A stretch of 64,000 nucleotides of DNA from Oryzias latipes (GCF_002234675.1 NC_019868.2:27170293-27234292); one strand, 5' to 3'; shown: positions 35,116 to 46,921, counted from the first letter of the stretch. Numbers and translations are program-made. Notes: generated by a model not told the origin, from the sequence alone.

Positions 35116-35438
35116 TGCAATGGATTAAAATATTCTACTTTTCTCCAAACGTTATTGCAATACAATGAAATAACACCTGCATATCTTTGAAAACCTTTGG
35201 ACAAGAAGTGCTATGACACACTAAAAAAAGACCATATTAAGGGTTTCTATTTTGATTTCTTCTTGGAATGATTTGTTAAGAGCATGTTAGCAATCTTGCA
35301 TCATTAGTCAGGCATGATGTTGGTGGTGTGATGGTTTGGGGCATTGCTAAATTTTTAGCAAGAGTTCAATTTAATGTTCTGTGGGACCAGTAGTTGCTGA
35401 GATCTGCCCAAATACCAGTAAAGAGCAGTTCAATTCTC

Positions 35439-35521
35439 TACCAGGAGTAGGATTTGAACCCACGTGAGCATACGCTCATTGGATCTTGAGTCCAACGCCT
35501 TAACCTCTCGGCCATCCTGGT
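35439..35521 (-). tRNA. tRNA-Leu (CAA)
   Basis: Consensus except T16 to A in the A box. Confidence 0.8.
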
Positions 35522-35850
35522 TGCAATGGATTTGTGTATTCAAGTTTTCTGCCACCGATATTGCAATAAAATGAAATAAAACAACACCTGGATATCTTTG
35601 GAAACCTTTGGACAAGAAGTGCTATGACACACTAAAAAAAGACCATATTAAGGGTTTCTATATTGATATCTTCTTGGAATGATTTGTGAAGAGCAAGTTA
35701 GCAATCTTGTATCATTAGTCAGGCATGATGGTGGTGGTGTGATGGTTTGGGGGCATTGCTAAATTTTCAAGAATAGGACAATTTTATGTTGTGTGGGACC
35801 AGTAGTTGCTGAGATATGCCCAAATACCAGTAAAGAGCAGTTAAATTCTC

Positions 35851-35933
35851 TACCAGGAGTGAGGTTTGAACCCACGTGAGCATACACTCATTGGATCTTA
35901 AGTCCAACGCCTTAACCACTCGGCCATCCTGGT
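35851..35933 (-). tRNA. tRNA-Leu (TAA)
   Basis: One G-U pair in the T-stem (CTCAC 3' strand); otherwise consensus TAA. Confidence 0.85.
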
Positions 35934-36256
35934 TGCAATGGATTAAAATATTCAACTTTTCTCCAAACGTTATTGCAATACAATGAAATAACACCTGCAT
36001 ATCTTTGAAAACCTTTGGACAAGAAGTGCTATGACACACTAAAAAAAGACCATATTAAGGGTTTCTATTTTGATATCTTCTTGGAATGATTTGTGAAGAG
36101 CATGTTAGCAATCTTGTATCATTATTCAGGCATGATGGTTGTGGTGTGATGGTGTGGGGCATTGCTAAATTTTCAAGAAAAGGATAATTTTAAGTTGTGT
36201 GGGACCAGTAGTTGCTGAGATCTGCCCAAATACCAGTAAAGAGCAGTTCAATTCTC

Positions 36257-36339
36257 TACCAGGAGTAGGATTTGAACCTACGTGAGCATACACTCATTGG
36301 ATCTTGAGTCCAACGCCTTAACCACTCGGCCATCCTGGT
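36257..36339 (-). tRNA. tRNA-Leu (CAA), recombinant
   Basis: Same hybrid body as 34627: CAA anticodon with TAA-type variable arm and 5' flank. Confidence 0.85.
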
Positions 36340-36659
36340 TGCAATGGATTGAAATATTCAACTTTTCTCCAAACGTTATTGCAATACAATGAAATACCTG
36401 CATATATTTGAAAACCTTTGGACAAGAAGTGCTATGACACACTAAAAAAAGACCATATTAAGGGTTTCTATTTTGATTTCTTCTTGGAATGATTTGTTAA
36501 GAGCATGTTAGCAATCTTGCATCATTAGTCAGGCATGATGTTGGTGGTGTGATGGTTTGGGGCATTGCTAAATTTTTAGCAAAAGGTCAATTTTATGTTC
36601 TGTGGGACCAGTAGTTGCTGTGATCTGCCCAAATACCAGTAAAGAGCAGTTCAATTCTC

Positions 36660-36742
36660 TACCAGGAGTAGGATTTGAACCCACGTGAGCATACGCTCAT
36701 TGGATCTTGAGTCCAACGCCTTAACCTCTCGGCCATCCTGGT
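36660..36742 (-). tRNA. tRNA-Leu (CAA)
   Basis: T16 to A only. Confidence 0.8.
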
Positions 36743-37071
36743 TGCAATGGATTTGTGTATTCAAGTTTTCTGCCACCGATATTGCAATAAAATGAAATAA
36801 AACAACACCTGGATATCTTTGGAAACCTTTGGACAAGAAGTGCTATGACACACTAAAAAAAGACCATATTAAGGGTTTCTATATTGTTTTCTTCTTGGAA
36901 TGATTTGTTAAGAGCATGTTAGCAATCTTGCATCATTAGTCAGGCATGATGGTGGTGGTGTGATGGTTTGGGGGCATTGCTAAATTTTCAAGAATAGGAC
37001 AATTTTATGTTGTGTGGGACCAGTAGTTGCTGAGATCTGCCCAAATACCAGTAAAGAGCAGTTCAATTCTC

Positions 37072-37154
37072 TACCAGGAGTGGGGTTTGAACCCACGTGA
37101 GCATACACTCATTGGATCTTAAGTCCAACGCCTTAACCACTCGGCCATCCTGGT
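37072..37154 (-). tRNA. tRNA-Leu (TAA)
   Basis: Consensus TAA body. Twin at 39533. Confidence 0.87.
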
Positions 37155-37477
37155 TGCAATGGATTAAAATATTCAACTTTTCTCCAAACGTTATTGCAAT
37201 ACAATGAAATAACACCTGCATATCTTTGAAAACCTTTGGACAAGAAGTGCTATGACACACTAAAAAAAGACCATATTAAGGGTTTCTATTTTGATTTCTT
37301 CTTGGAATGATTTGTTAAGAGCATGTTAGCAATCTTGCATCATTAGTCAGGCATGATGTTGGTGGTGTGATGGTTTGGGGCATTGCTAAATTTTTAGCAA
37401 AAGGTCAATTTTATGTTCTGTGGGACCAGTAGTTGCTGAGATCTGCCCAAATACCAGTAAAGAGCAGTTCAATTCTC

Positions 37478-37560
37478 TACCAGGAGTAGGATTTGAACCC
37501 ACGTGAGCATACGCTCAATGGATCTTGAGTCCAACGCCTTACCTATTCGGCCATCCTGGT
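37478..37560 (-). tRNA. tRNA-Leu (CAA), D-arm altered
   Basis: D-arm rewritten (TTACCTATTCGG on the plus strand), breaking the A box, and base 43 no longer pairs with 27. Doubtful function. Twin at 39939. Confidence 0.6.
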
Positions 37561-37889
37561 TGCAATGGATTTGTGTATTCAAGTTTTCTGCCACCGATAT
37601 TGCAATAAAATGAAATAAAACAACACCTGGATATCTTTGGAAACCTTTGGACAAGAAGTGCTATGACACACTAAAAAAAGACCATATTAAGGGTTTCTAT
37701 ATTGATATCTTCTTGGAATGATTTGTGAAAAGCATGTTAGCAATCTTGTATCATTAGTCAGGCATGATGGTGGTGGTGTGATGGTTTGGGGGCATTGCTA
37801 AATTTTCAAGAATAGGACAATTTTATGTTGTGTGGGACCAGTAGTTGCTGAGATCTGCCCAAAAACCAGTAAAGAGCAGTTCAATTCTC

Positions 37890-37972
37890 TACCAGGAGTA
37901 GGATTTGAACCCACGTGAGCATAGGCTCATTGGATCTTGAGTCCAACGCCTTAACCACTCGGCCATCCTGGT
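37890..37972 (-). tRNA. tRNA-Leu (CAA)
   Basis: One change in the variable arm (GCATAGGCTC). Twin at 40351. Confidence 0.8.
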
Positions 37973-38297
37973 TGCAATGGACTTGAGCATTCAATTTTTC
38001 TGCAGCCGTTATTGCAATAAAATGAAATAAAACACCTGGATATCTTTGGAAACCTTTGGACAAGAAGTGCTATGACACACTAAAAAAAGACCATATTAAG
38101 GTTTTCTATTTTGATATCTTCTTGGAATGATTTGTGAAGAGCATGTTAGCAATCTTGTATCATTATTCAGGCATGATGGTTGTGGTGTGATGGTTTGGGG
38201 CATTGCTAAATTTTCAAGAATAGGACAATTTTATGTTGTGTGGGACCAGTAGTTGCTGAGATCTGCCCAAAAACCAGTAAAGAGCAGTTCAATTCTC

Positions 38298-38380
38298 TAC
38301 CAGGAGTAGGATTGGAACCCACGTGAGCATACGCTCATTGGATCTTGAGTCCAACGCCTTAACCTCTCGGCCATCCTGGT
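38298..38380 (-). tRNA. tRNA-Leu (CAA), B-box variant
   Basis: A57 to C in the T-loop and T16 to A in the A box; both promoter boxes are hit. Confidence 0.65.
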
Positions 38381-38708
38381 TGCAATGGATTTGTGTATTC
38401 AAGTTTTCTGCCACCGATATTGCAATAAAATGAAATAAAACAACACCTGGATATCTTTGGAAACCTTTGCACAAGAAGTGATATGACACACTAAAAAAAG
38501 ACCATATTAAGTGTTTCTATTTTGATTTCTTCTTGGAATGATTTGTTAAGAGCTTGTTAGCAATCTTGCATCATTAGTCAGGCATGATGTTGGTGGTGTG
38601 ATGGTTTGGGGCATTGCTAAATTTTTAGCAAAAGGTCAATTTTATGTTCTGTGGGACCAGTAGTTGCTGAGATCTGCCCAAATACCAGTAAAAAGCAGTT
38701 CAATTCTC

Positions 38709-38791
38709 TACCAGGAGTAGGATTTGAACCCACGTGAGCATACGCTCATTGGATCTTGAGTCCAACGCCTTAACCTCTCGGCCATCCTGGT
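38709..38791 (-). tRNA. tRNA-Leu (CAA)
   Basis: T16 to A only. Confidence 0.8.
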
Positions 38792-39119
38792 TGCAATGGA
38801 TTTGTGTATTCAAGTTTTCTGCCACCGATATTGCAATAAAATGAAATAAAACAACACCTGGATATCTTTGGAAACCTTTGGACAAGAAGTGCTATGACAC
38901 ACTAAAAAAAGACGATATTAAGGGTTTCTATATTGATATCTTCTTGGAATGATTTGTGAAGAGCATGTTAGCAATCTTGCATCATTAGTCAGGCATGATG
39001 TTGGTGGTGTGATGGTTTGGGGCATTGCTAAATTTTTAGCAAAAGGTCAATTTTATGTTCTGTGGGACCAGTAGTTGCTGAGATCTGCCCAAATACCAGT
39101 AAAGAGCAGTTCAATTCTC

Positions 39120-39202
39120 TACCAGGAGTGGGGTTTGAACCCACGTGAGCATACACTCATTGGATCTTAAGTCCAACGCCTTAACCACTCGGCCATCCTG
39201 GT
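39120..39202 (-). tRNA. tRNA-Leu (TAA), recombinant
   Basis: Consensus TAA body joined to the CAA-type 5' flank (ATTTGTGTATTCAAG). Confidence 0.87.
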
Positions 39203-39532
39203 TGCAATGGATTTGTGTATTCAAGTTTTCTGCCACCGATATTGCAATAAAATGAAATAAAACAACACCTGGATATCTTTGGAAACCTTTGGACAAGAAG
39301 TGATATGACACACTAAAAAAAAGACCATATTAAGGGTTTCTATATTGATATCTTCTTGGAATGATTTGTGAAGAGCAAGTTAGCAATCTTGTATCATTAG
39401 TCAGGCAAGATGGTGGTGGTGTGATGGTTTGGGGGCATTGCTAAATTTTCAAGAATAGGACAATTTTATGTTGTGTGGGACCAGTAGTTGCTGAGATCTG
39501 CCCAAATACCAGTAAAGAGCAGTTCAATTCTC

Positions 39533-39615
39533 TACCAGGAGTGGGGTTTGAACCCACGTGAGCATACACTCATTGGATCTTAAGTCCAACGCCTTAACCA
39601 CTCGGCCATCCTGGT
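39533..39615 (-). tRNA. tRNA-Leu (TAA)
   Basis: Duplicate of 37072. Confidence 0.87.
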
Positions 39616-39938
39616 TGCAATGGATTAAAATATTCAACTTTTCTCCAAACGTTATTGCAATACAATGAAATAACACCTGCATATCTTTGAAAACCTTTGG
39701 ACAAGAAGTGCTATGACACACTAAAAAAAGACCATATTAAGGGTTTCTATTTTGATTTCTTCTTGGAATGATTTGTTAAGAGCATGTTAGCAATCTTGCA
39801 TCATTAGTCAGGCATGATGTTGGTGGTGTGATGGTTTGGGGCATTGCTAAATTTTTAGCAAAAGGTCAATTTTATGTTCTGTGGGACCAGTAGTTGCTGA
39901 GATCTGCCCAAATACCAGTAAAGAGCAGTTCAATTCTC

Positions 39939-40021
39939 TACCAGGAGTAGGATTTGAACCCACGTGAGCATACGCTCAATGGATCTTGAGTCCAACGCCT
40001 TACCTATTCGGCCATCCTGGT
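39939..40021 (-). tRNA. tRNA-Leu (CAA), D-arm altered
   Basis: Duplicate of 37478. Confidence 0.6.
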
Positions 40022-40350
40022 TGCAATGGATTTGTGTATTCAAGTTTTCTGCCACCGATATTGCAATAAAATGAAATAAAACAACACCTGGATATCTTTG
40101 GAAACCTTTGGACAAGAAGTGCTATGACACACTAAAAAAAGACCATATTAAGGGTTTCTATATTGATATCTTCTTGGAATGATTTGTGAAAAGCATGTTA
40201 GCAATCTTGTATCATTAGTCAGGCATGATGGTGGTGGTGTGATGGTTTGGGGGCATTGCTAAATTTTCAAGAATAGGACAATTTTATGTTGTGTGGGACC
40301 AGTAGTTGCTGAGATCTGCCCAAAAACCAGTAAAGAGCAGTTCAATTCTC

Positions 40351-40433
40351 TACCAGGAGTAGGATTTGAACCCACGTGAGCATAGGCTCATTGGATCTTG
40401 AGTCCAACGCCTTAACCACTCGGCCATCCTGGT
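40351..40433 (-). tRNA. tRNA-Leu (CAA)
   Basis: Duplicate of 37890. Confidence 0.8.
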
Positions 40434-40758
40434 TGCAATGGACTTGAGCATTCAATTTTTCTGCAGCCGTTATTGCAATAAAATGAAATAAAACACCTGG
40501 ATATCTTTGGAAACCTTTGGACAAGAAGTGCTATGACACACTAAAAAAAGACCATATTAAGGTTTTCTATTTTGATATCTTCTTGGAATGATTTGTGAAG
40601 AGCATGTTAGCAATCTTGTATCATTATTCAGGCATGATGGTTGTGGTGTGATGGTTTGGGGCATTGCTAAATTTTCAAGAAAAGGACAATTTTATGTTCT
40701 GTGGGACCAGTAGTTGCTGAGATCTGCCCAAATACCAGTAAAGAGCAGTTCAATTCTC

Positions 40759-40841
40759 TACCAGGAGTAGGATTTGAACCAACGTGAGCATACGCTCATT
40801 GGATCTTGAGTCCAACGCCTTAACCACTCGGCCATCCTGGT
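40759..40841 (-). tRNA. tRNA-Leu (CAA)
   Basis: G51 to T leaves one T-stem mismatch. Confidence 0.75.
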
Positions 40842-41203
40842 TGCAATGGATTTGTGTATTCAAGTTTTCTGCCACCGATATTGCAATAAAATGAAATAAA
40901 ACAACACCTGGATATCTTTGGAAACCTTTGGACAAGAAGTGCTATAACACACTAAAAAAAGACCATATTTAGGGTATCTATATTGATATCTTTATGGAAT
41001 TTAATATTAAGAGCATAATAGCAATCTTGTATCATTAGTCAGGCATGATGGTGGTGGTGTGATGGTTTGGAGCATTGCTAAATTTGTAAGAAATAGACAA
41101 ATTGACACTCTTGATGGCAGCATTAACACTTAAACAGAACAAGGAAAACAACAATTAGGTGATGAGATCTGCCCAAATGTTAGTAAAGAGCATTTCTTTC
41201 TTC

Positions 41204-41286
41204 TACCAGGAGTGGAATTTGAACCCATAAGAGCATACCCTTATAGGGTTTTGAGTCCTTTGTCTCAACCACATCAGCAATAATGG
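41204..41286 (-). pseudogene. Degenerate tRNA-Leu
   Basis: Same relic type as 29068, in a third longer variant unit outside the duplicated block. Confidence 0.8.
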
Positions 41287-41507
41287 ATGTGAAAGCTTTG
41301 CATGTGTATCTTGGATCATTTTGGAAACTTTTGGACATATCAAAAACTAGTCTTTTGGCTTTCTATATTGATCTAAATATGGGAAGAGATATTTTGAGCA
41401 ATATTTAAACTACTTTGATGATGGTGTGGGGCATTTCTCAAACATTATTTAAAAATTGGACAAATTGATGCTGGAACACCATACACCTCTCAGGAAGATA
41501 AATTCTC

Positions 41508-41590
41508 TACCAGGAGTGGGGTTTGAACCCACGCGAGCATACACTCATTGGATCTTAAGTCCAACGCCTTAACCAACCGGCCATCCTGGT
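41508..41590 (-). tRNA. tRNA-Leu (TAA), A box damaged
   Basis: A14 to G and G15 to T in the D-loop/A box; T-arm intact. Probably inactive. Confidence 0.65.
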
Positions 41591-41912
41591 TGCAATGGAT
41601 TAAAATATTCAACTTTCTCCAAACGATATAACAATACAATGAAATGACACATCTATATCTTTGGAAACCTTTTGACAAGAAGTGCTATGACACACTAAAA
41701 AAAGACCATATTTAGGGTATCTATATTGATATCTTTATGGAATTAAATATTAAGAGCATAATAGCAATCTTGTATCATTAGTCAGGCATGATGGTGGTGG
41801 TGTGATGGTTTGGGGCATTGCTAAATTTTTAGCAAAAGGACAATTTTATGTTCTGTGGGACAAGTAGTTGCTGAGATCTGCCCAAATACCAGTAAACAGC
41901 AGTTTAATTCTC

Positions 41913-41995
41913 TACCAGGGGTAGGATTTGAACCCACGTGAGCATACACTCATTGGATCTTAAGTCCAACGCCTTAACCACTCGGCCATCCTGGT
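41913..41995 (-). tRNA. tRNA-Leu (TAA)
   Basis: Last TAA copy of the array. T66 to C gives an A-C mismatch at the base of the acceptor stem. Confidence 0.78.
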
Positions 41996-42318
41996 TGCAA
42001 TGGATTAAAATATTCAACTTTTCTCCAAACGTTATTGCAATACAATGAAATAACACCTGCATATCTTTGAAAACCTTTGGACAAGAAGTGCTATGACACA
42101 CTAAAAAAAGACCATATTAAGGGTTTCTATTTTGATTTCTTCTTGGAATGATTTGTTAAGAGCATGTTAGCAATCTTGCATCATTAGTCAGGCATGATGT
42201 TGGTGGTGTGATGGTTTGGGGCATTGCTAAATTTTTAGCAAAAGGTCAATTTTATGTTCTGTGGGACCAGTAGTTGCTGAGATCTGCCCAAATACCAGTA
42301 AAGAGCAGTTCAATTCTC

Positions 42319-42401
42319 TACCAGGAGTAGGATTGGAACCCACGTGAGCATACGCTCATTGGATCTTGAGTCCAACGCCTTAACCACTCGGCCATCCTGG
42401 T
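42319..42401 (-). tRNA. tRNA-Leu (CAA), B-box variant
   Basis: A57 to C only. Its 3' flank keeps the AAAAGG (T4) form. Confidence 0.7.
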
Positions 42402-42730
42402 TGCAATGGATTTGTGTATTCAAGTTTTCTGCCACCGATATTGCAATAAAATGAAATAAAACAACACCTGGATATCTTTGGAAACCTTTGGACAAGAAGT
42501 GATATGACACACTAAAAAAAGACCATATTAAGGGTTTCTATTTTGATATCTTTATGGAATTAAATATTAAGAGCATGTTAGCAATCTTGTATCATTAGTC
42601 AGGCATGATGGTGGTGGTGTGATGGTTTGGGGGCATTGCTAAATTTTCAAGAATAGGACAATTTTATGTTGTGTGGGACCAGTAGTTGCTGAGATCTGCC
42701 CAAAAACCAGTAAAGAGCAGTTCAATTCTC

Positions 42731-42813
42731 TACCAGGAGTAGGATTTGAACCCACGTGAGCATACGCTCATTGGATCTTGAGTCCAACGCCTTAACCACT
42801 CGGCCATCCTGGT
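42731..42813 (-). tRNA. tRNA-Leu (CAA)
   Basis: Consensus CAA body; 5' flank of the TTGAGCATTC form. Confidence 0.87.
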
Positions 42814-43139
42814 TGCAATGGAATTGAGCATTCAATTTTTCTGCAGCCGATATTGCAATAAAATGAAATAAAACACCTGGATATCTTTGGAAACCTTTGG
42901 ACAAGAAGTGCTATGACACACTAAAAAAAGACCATATTAAGGGTTTCTATTTTGATATCTTCTTGGAATGATTTGTGAAGAGCATGTTAGCAATCTTGTA
43001 TCATTATTCAGGCATGATGGTTGTGGTGTGATGGTTTGGGGCATTGCTAAATTTTCAAAAAAAAGGACAATTTTATATTGTGTGGGACCAGTAGTTGCTG
43101 AGATCTGCCCAAATACCAGTAAAGAGCAGTTCAATTCTC

Positions 43140-43222
43140 TACCAGGAGTAGGATTTGAACCAACGTGAGCATACGCTCATTGGATCTTGAGTCCAACGCC
43201 TTAACCACTCGGCCATGCTGGT
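43140..43222 (-). tRNA. tRNA-Leu (CAA)
   Basis: T-stem mismatch at 51 and an acceptor mismatch at base 6 (GCCATGCTGGT on the plus strand). Confidence 0.68.
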
Positions 43223-43550
43223 TGCAATGGATTTGTGTATTCAAGTTTTCTGCCACCGATATTGCGATAAAATGAAATAAAACAACACCTGGATATCTTT
43301 GGAAACCTTTGGACAAGAAGTGCTATGACACACTAAAAAAAGACCATATTAAGGGTTTCTATTTTGATATCTTTATGGAATTAAATATTAAGAGCAAAAT
43401 AGCAGTCTTGTATCATTATTCAGGCATGATGGTGGTGGTGTGATGGTTTGGGGCATTGCTAAATTTTTAGCAAAAGGACAATTTTATGTTCTGTGGGACA
43501 AGTAATTGCTGAGATTTGCCCAAATACCAGTAAACAGCAGTTCAATTCTC

Positions 43551-43633
43551 TACCAGAAGTAGGATTTGAACCCACGTGAGCATACGCTCATTGGATCTTG
43601 AGTCCAAAGCCTTAACCACTCTGCCATCCTGGT
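43551..43633 (-). tRNA. tRNA-Leu (CAA)
   Basis: C12 to A (D-stem mismatch), G26 to T, and a G-U pair at 6-67. Confidence 0.7.
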
Positions 43634-43961
43634 TGCAATGGATTTGTGTATTCAAGTTTTCTGCCACCGATATTGCAATAAAATGAAATAAAACAACACC
43701 TGGATATCTTTGGAAACCTTTGCACAAGAAGTGATATGACACACTAAAAAAAGACCATATTTAGGGTATTTATATTGATATCTTTATGGAATTAAATATT
43801 AAGAGCATAATAGCAATCTTGTATCATTAGTCAGGCATGATGGTGGTGGTGTGATGGTTTGGGGCATTGCTAAATTTTTAGCTAAAGGACAATTTTATGT
43901 TCTGTGGGACCAGTAGTTGCTGAGATCTGCCCAAATACCAGTAAAGAGCAGATCGATTCTC

Positions 43962-44044
43962 TACCAGGAGTAGGATTTGAACCCACGTGAGCATACGCTC
44001 ATTGGATCTTGAGTCCAACGCCTTAACCACTCGGCCATCCTGGT
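43962..44044 (-). tRNA. tRNA-Leu (CAA)
   Basis: Consensus CAA body. Confidence 0.87.
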
Positions 44045-44372
44045 TGCAATGGATTTGTGTATTCAAGTTTTCTGCCACCAATATTGCAATAAAATGAAAT
44101 AAAACAACACCTGGATATCTTTGGAAACCTTTGGACAAGAAGTGATATGACACACTAAAAAAAGACCATATTAAGGGTTTCTATTTTGATATCTTTATGG
44201 AATTAAATATTAAGAGCATAATAGCAATCTTGTATCATTAGTCAGGCATGATGGTGGTGGTGTGATGGTTTGGGGCATTGCTAAATTTTTAGCAAAAGGA
44301 CAATTTTATGTTGTGTGGGACCAGTAGTTGCTGAGATCTGCCCAAATACCAGTAAACAGCAGTTCAATTCTC

Positions 44373-44455
44373 TACCAGGAGTAGGATTTGAACCCACGTG
44401 AGCATACGCTCATTGGATCTTGAGTCCAACGACTTAACCATTCGGCCATCCTGGT
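44373..44455 (-). tRNA. tRNA-Leu (CAA)
   Basis: Two changes in the D-arm (GACTTAACCATTCGG on the plus strand). Confidence 0.72.
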
Positions 44456-44783
44456 TGCAATGGACTTGAGCATTCAATTTTTCTGCAGCCGATATTGCAA
44501 TAAAATGAAATAAAACAACACCTGGATATCTTTGGAAACCTTTGGACAAGAAGTGCTATGACACACTAAAAAAAGACCATATTAAGGGTTTCTATTTTGA
44601 TATCTTTATGGAATTAAATATTAAGAGCAAAATAGCAATCTTGTATCATTATTCAGGCATGATGGTGGTGGTGTGATGGTTTGGGGCATTGCTAAATTTT
44701 TAGCAAAAGGACAATTTTATGTTCTGTGGGACAAGTAATTGCTGAGATTTGCCCAAATACCAGTAAACAGCAGTTCAATTCTC

Positions 44784-44866
44784 TACCAGGAGTAGGATTT
44801 GAACCCACGTGAGCATACGCTCATTGGATCTTGAGTCCAAAGCCTTAACCACTCGGCCATCCTGGT
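44784..44866 (-). tRNA. tRNA-Leu (CAA)
   Basis: G26 to T only. Confidence 0.82.
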
Positions 44867-45194
44867 TGCAATGGATTTGTGTATTCAAGTTTTCTGCCAC
44901 CGATATTGCAATAAAATGAAATAAAACAACACCTGGATATCTTTGGAAACCTTTGCACAAGAAGTGATATGACACACTAAAAAAAGACCATATTTAGGGT
45001 ATCTATATTGATATCTTTATGGAATTAAATATTAAGAGCATAATAGCAATCTTGTATCATTAGTCAGGCATGATGGTGGTGGTGTGATGGTTTGGGGCAT
45101 TGCTAAATTTTTAGCAAAAGGACAATTTTATGTTCTGTGGGACCAGTAGTTGCTGAGATCTGCCCAAATACCAGTAAAGAGCAGATCAATTCTC

Positions 45195-45277
45195 TACCAG
45201 GAGTAGGATTTGAACCCACGTGAGCATACGCTCATTGGATCTTGAGTCCAACGCCTTAACCACTCGGCCATCCTGGT
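45195..45277 (-). tRNA. tRNA-Leu (CAA)
   Basis: Consensus CAA body. Confidence 0.87.
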
Positions 45278-45605
45278 TGCAATGGATTTGTGTATTCAAG
45301 TTTTCTGCCACCGATATTGCAATAAAATGAAATAAAACAACACCTGGATATCTTTGGAAACCTTTGGACAAGAAGTGCTATGACACACTAAAAAAAGACC
45401 ATATTAAGGGTTTCTATTTTGATTTCTTCTTGGAATGATTTGTGAAGAGCATGTTAGCAATCTTGTATCATTAGTCAGGCATGATGGTGGTGGTGTGATG
45501 GTTTGGGGCATTGCTAAATTTTTAGCTAAAGGACAATTTTATGTTCTGTGGGACAAGTAGTTGCTGAGATCTGCCCAAATACCAGTAAAGAGCAGATCAA
45601 TTCTC

Positions 45606-45688
45606 TACCAGGAGTAGGATTTGAACCCACGTGAGCATACGCTCATTGGATCTTGAGTCCAACGCCTTAACCACTCGGCCATCCTGGT
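45606..45688 (-). tRNA. tRNA-Leu (CAA)
   Basis: Consensus body. The 3' flank has AGCTAAAGG, so the nearest T4 is lost. Confidence 0.87.
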
Positions 45689-46016
45689 TGCAATGGATTT
45701 GTGTATTCAAGTTTTCTGCCACCGATATTGCAATAAAATGAAATAAAACAACACCTGGATATCTTTGGAAACCTTTGGACAAGAAGTGATATGACACACT
45801 AAAAAAAGACCATATTTAGGGTATCTATATTGATATCTTTATGGAATTAAATATTAAGAGCATAATAGCAATCTTGTATCATTAGTCAGGCATGATGGTG
45901 GTGGTGTGATGGTTTGGGGCATTGCTAAATTTTTAGCAAAAGGACAATTTTATGTTGTGTGGGACCAGTAGTTGCTGAGATCTGCCCAAATACCAGTAAA
46001 GAGCAGTTTAATTCTC

Positions 46017-46099
46017 TACCAGGAGTAGGATTTGAACCCACGTGAGCATACGCTCATTGGATCTTGAGTCCAACGCCTTAACCACTCGGCCATCCTGGT
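46017..46099 (-). tRNA. tRNA-Leu (CAA)
   Basis: Consensus CAA body. Confidence 0.87.
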
Positions 46100-46427
46100 T
46101 GCAATGGATTTGTGTATTCAAGTTTTCTGCCACCGATATTGCAATAAAATGAAATAAAACAACACCTGGATATCTTTGGAAACCTTTGCACAAGAAGTGA
46201 TATGACACACTAAAAAAAGACCATATTTAGGGTATCTATATTGATATTTTTATGGAATTAAATATTAAGAGCATAATAGCAATCTTGTATCATTAGTCAG
46301 GCATGATGGTGGTGGTGTGATGGTTTGGGGCATTGCTAAATTTTTAGCAAAAGGACAATTTTATGTTCTTTGGGACAAGTAGTTGCTGAGATCTGCCCAA
46401 ATACCAGTAAAGAGCAGTTCAATTCTC

Positions 46428-46510
46428 TACCAGGAGTAGGATTTGAACCCACGTGAGCATACGCTCATTGGATCTTGAGTCCAACGCCTTAACCACTCGG
46501 CCATCCTGGT
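46428..46510 (-). tRNA. tRNA-Leu (CAA)
   Basis: Consensus CAA body. Confidence 0.87.
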
Positions 46511-46838
46511 TGCAATGGATTTGTGTATTCAAGTTTTCTGCCACCGATATTGCAATAAAATGAAATAAAACAACACCTGGATATCTTTGGAAACCTTTGG
46601 ACAAGAAGTGCTATGACACACTAAAAAAAGACCATATTAAGGGTTTCTATTTTGATTTCTTCTTGGAATGATTTGTTAAGAGCATGTTAGCAATCTTGTA
46701 TCATTAGTCAGGCATGATGGTGGTGGTGTGATGGTTTGGGGCATTGCTAAATTTTTAGCAAAAGGACAATTTTATGTTCTGTGGGACCAGTAGTTGCTGA
46801 GATCTGCCCAAATACCAGTAAAGAGCAGTTCAATTCTC

Positions 46839-46921
46839 TACCAGGAGTAGGATTTGAACCCACGTGAGCATACGCTCATTGGATCTTGAGTCCAACGCCT
46901 TAACCACTCGGCCATCCTGGT
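46839..46921 (-). tRNA. tRNA-Leu (CAA)
   Basis: Consensus CAA body. Confidence 0.87.

Larger units (their letters stand above)
36948..38220. repeat. 1,273-bp duplicated block, copy 1
   Basis: Three units (tRNAs at 37072, 37478, 37890) recur at 39409-40681 with an offset of 2,461 bp. They share private variants such as TTACCTATTCGG, GCATAGGCTC and AAGGTTTTCTATT. Confidence 0.8.
39409..40681. repeat. 1,273-bp duplicated block, copy 2
   Basis: Matches the block at 36948-38220. It is bounded by CAAGATGG against CATGATGG on the left and AAAAGGAC against AATAGGAC on the right. Three unrelated array units lie between the two copies. Confidence 0.8.

Noticed and set aside
42968-43168. Plus-strand frame with GVMVWGI as an intact transposase
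   Set aside because: Only 66 codons, running from spacer into the tRNA; at most a short relic, kept as a finding for the whole array instead.
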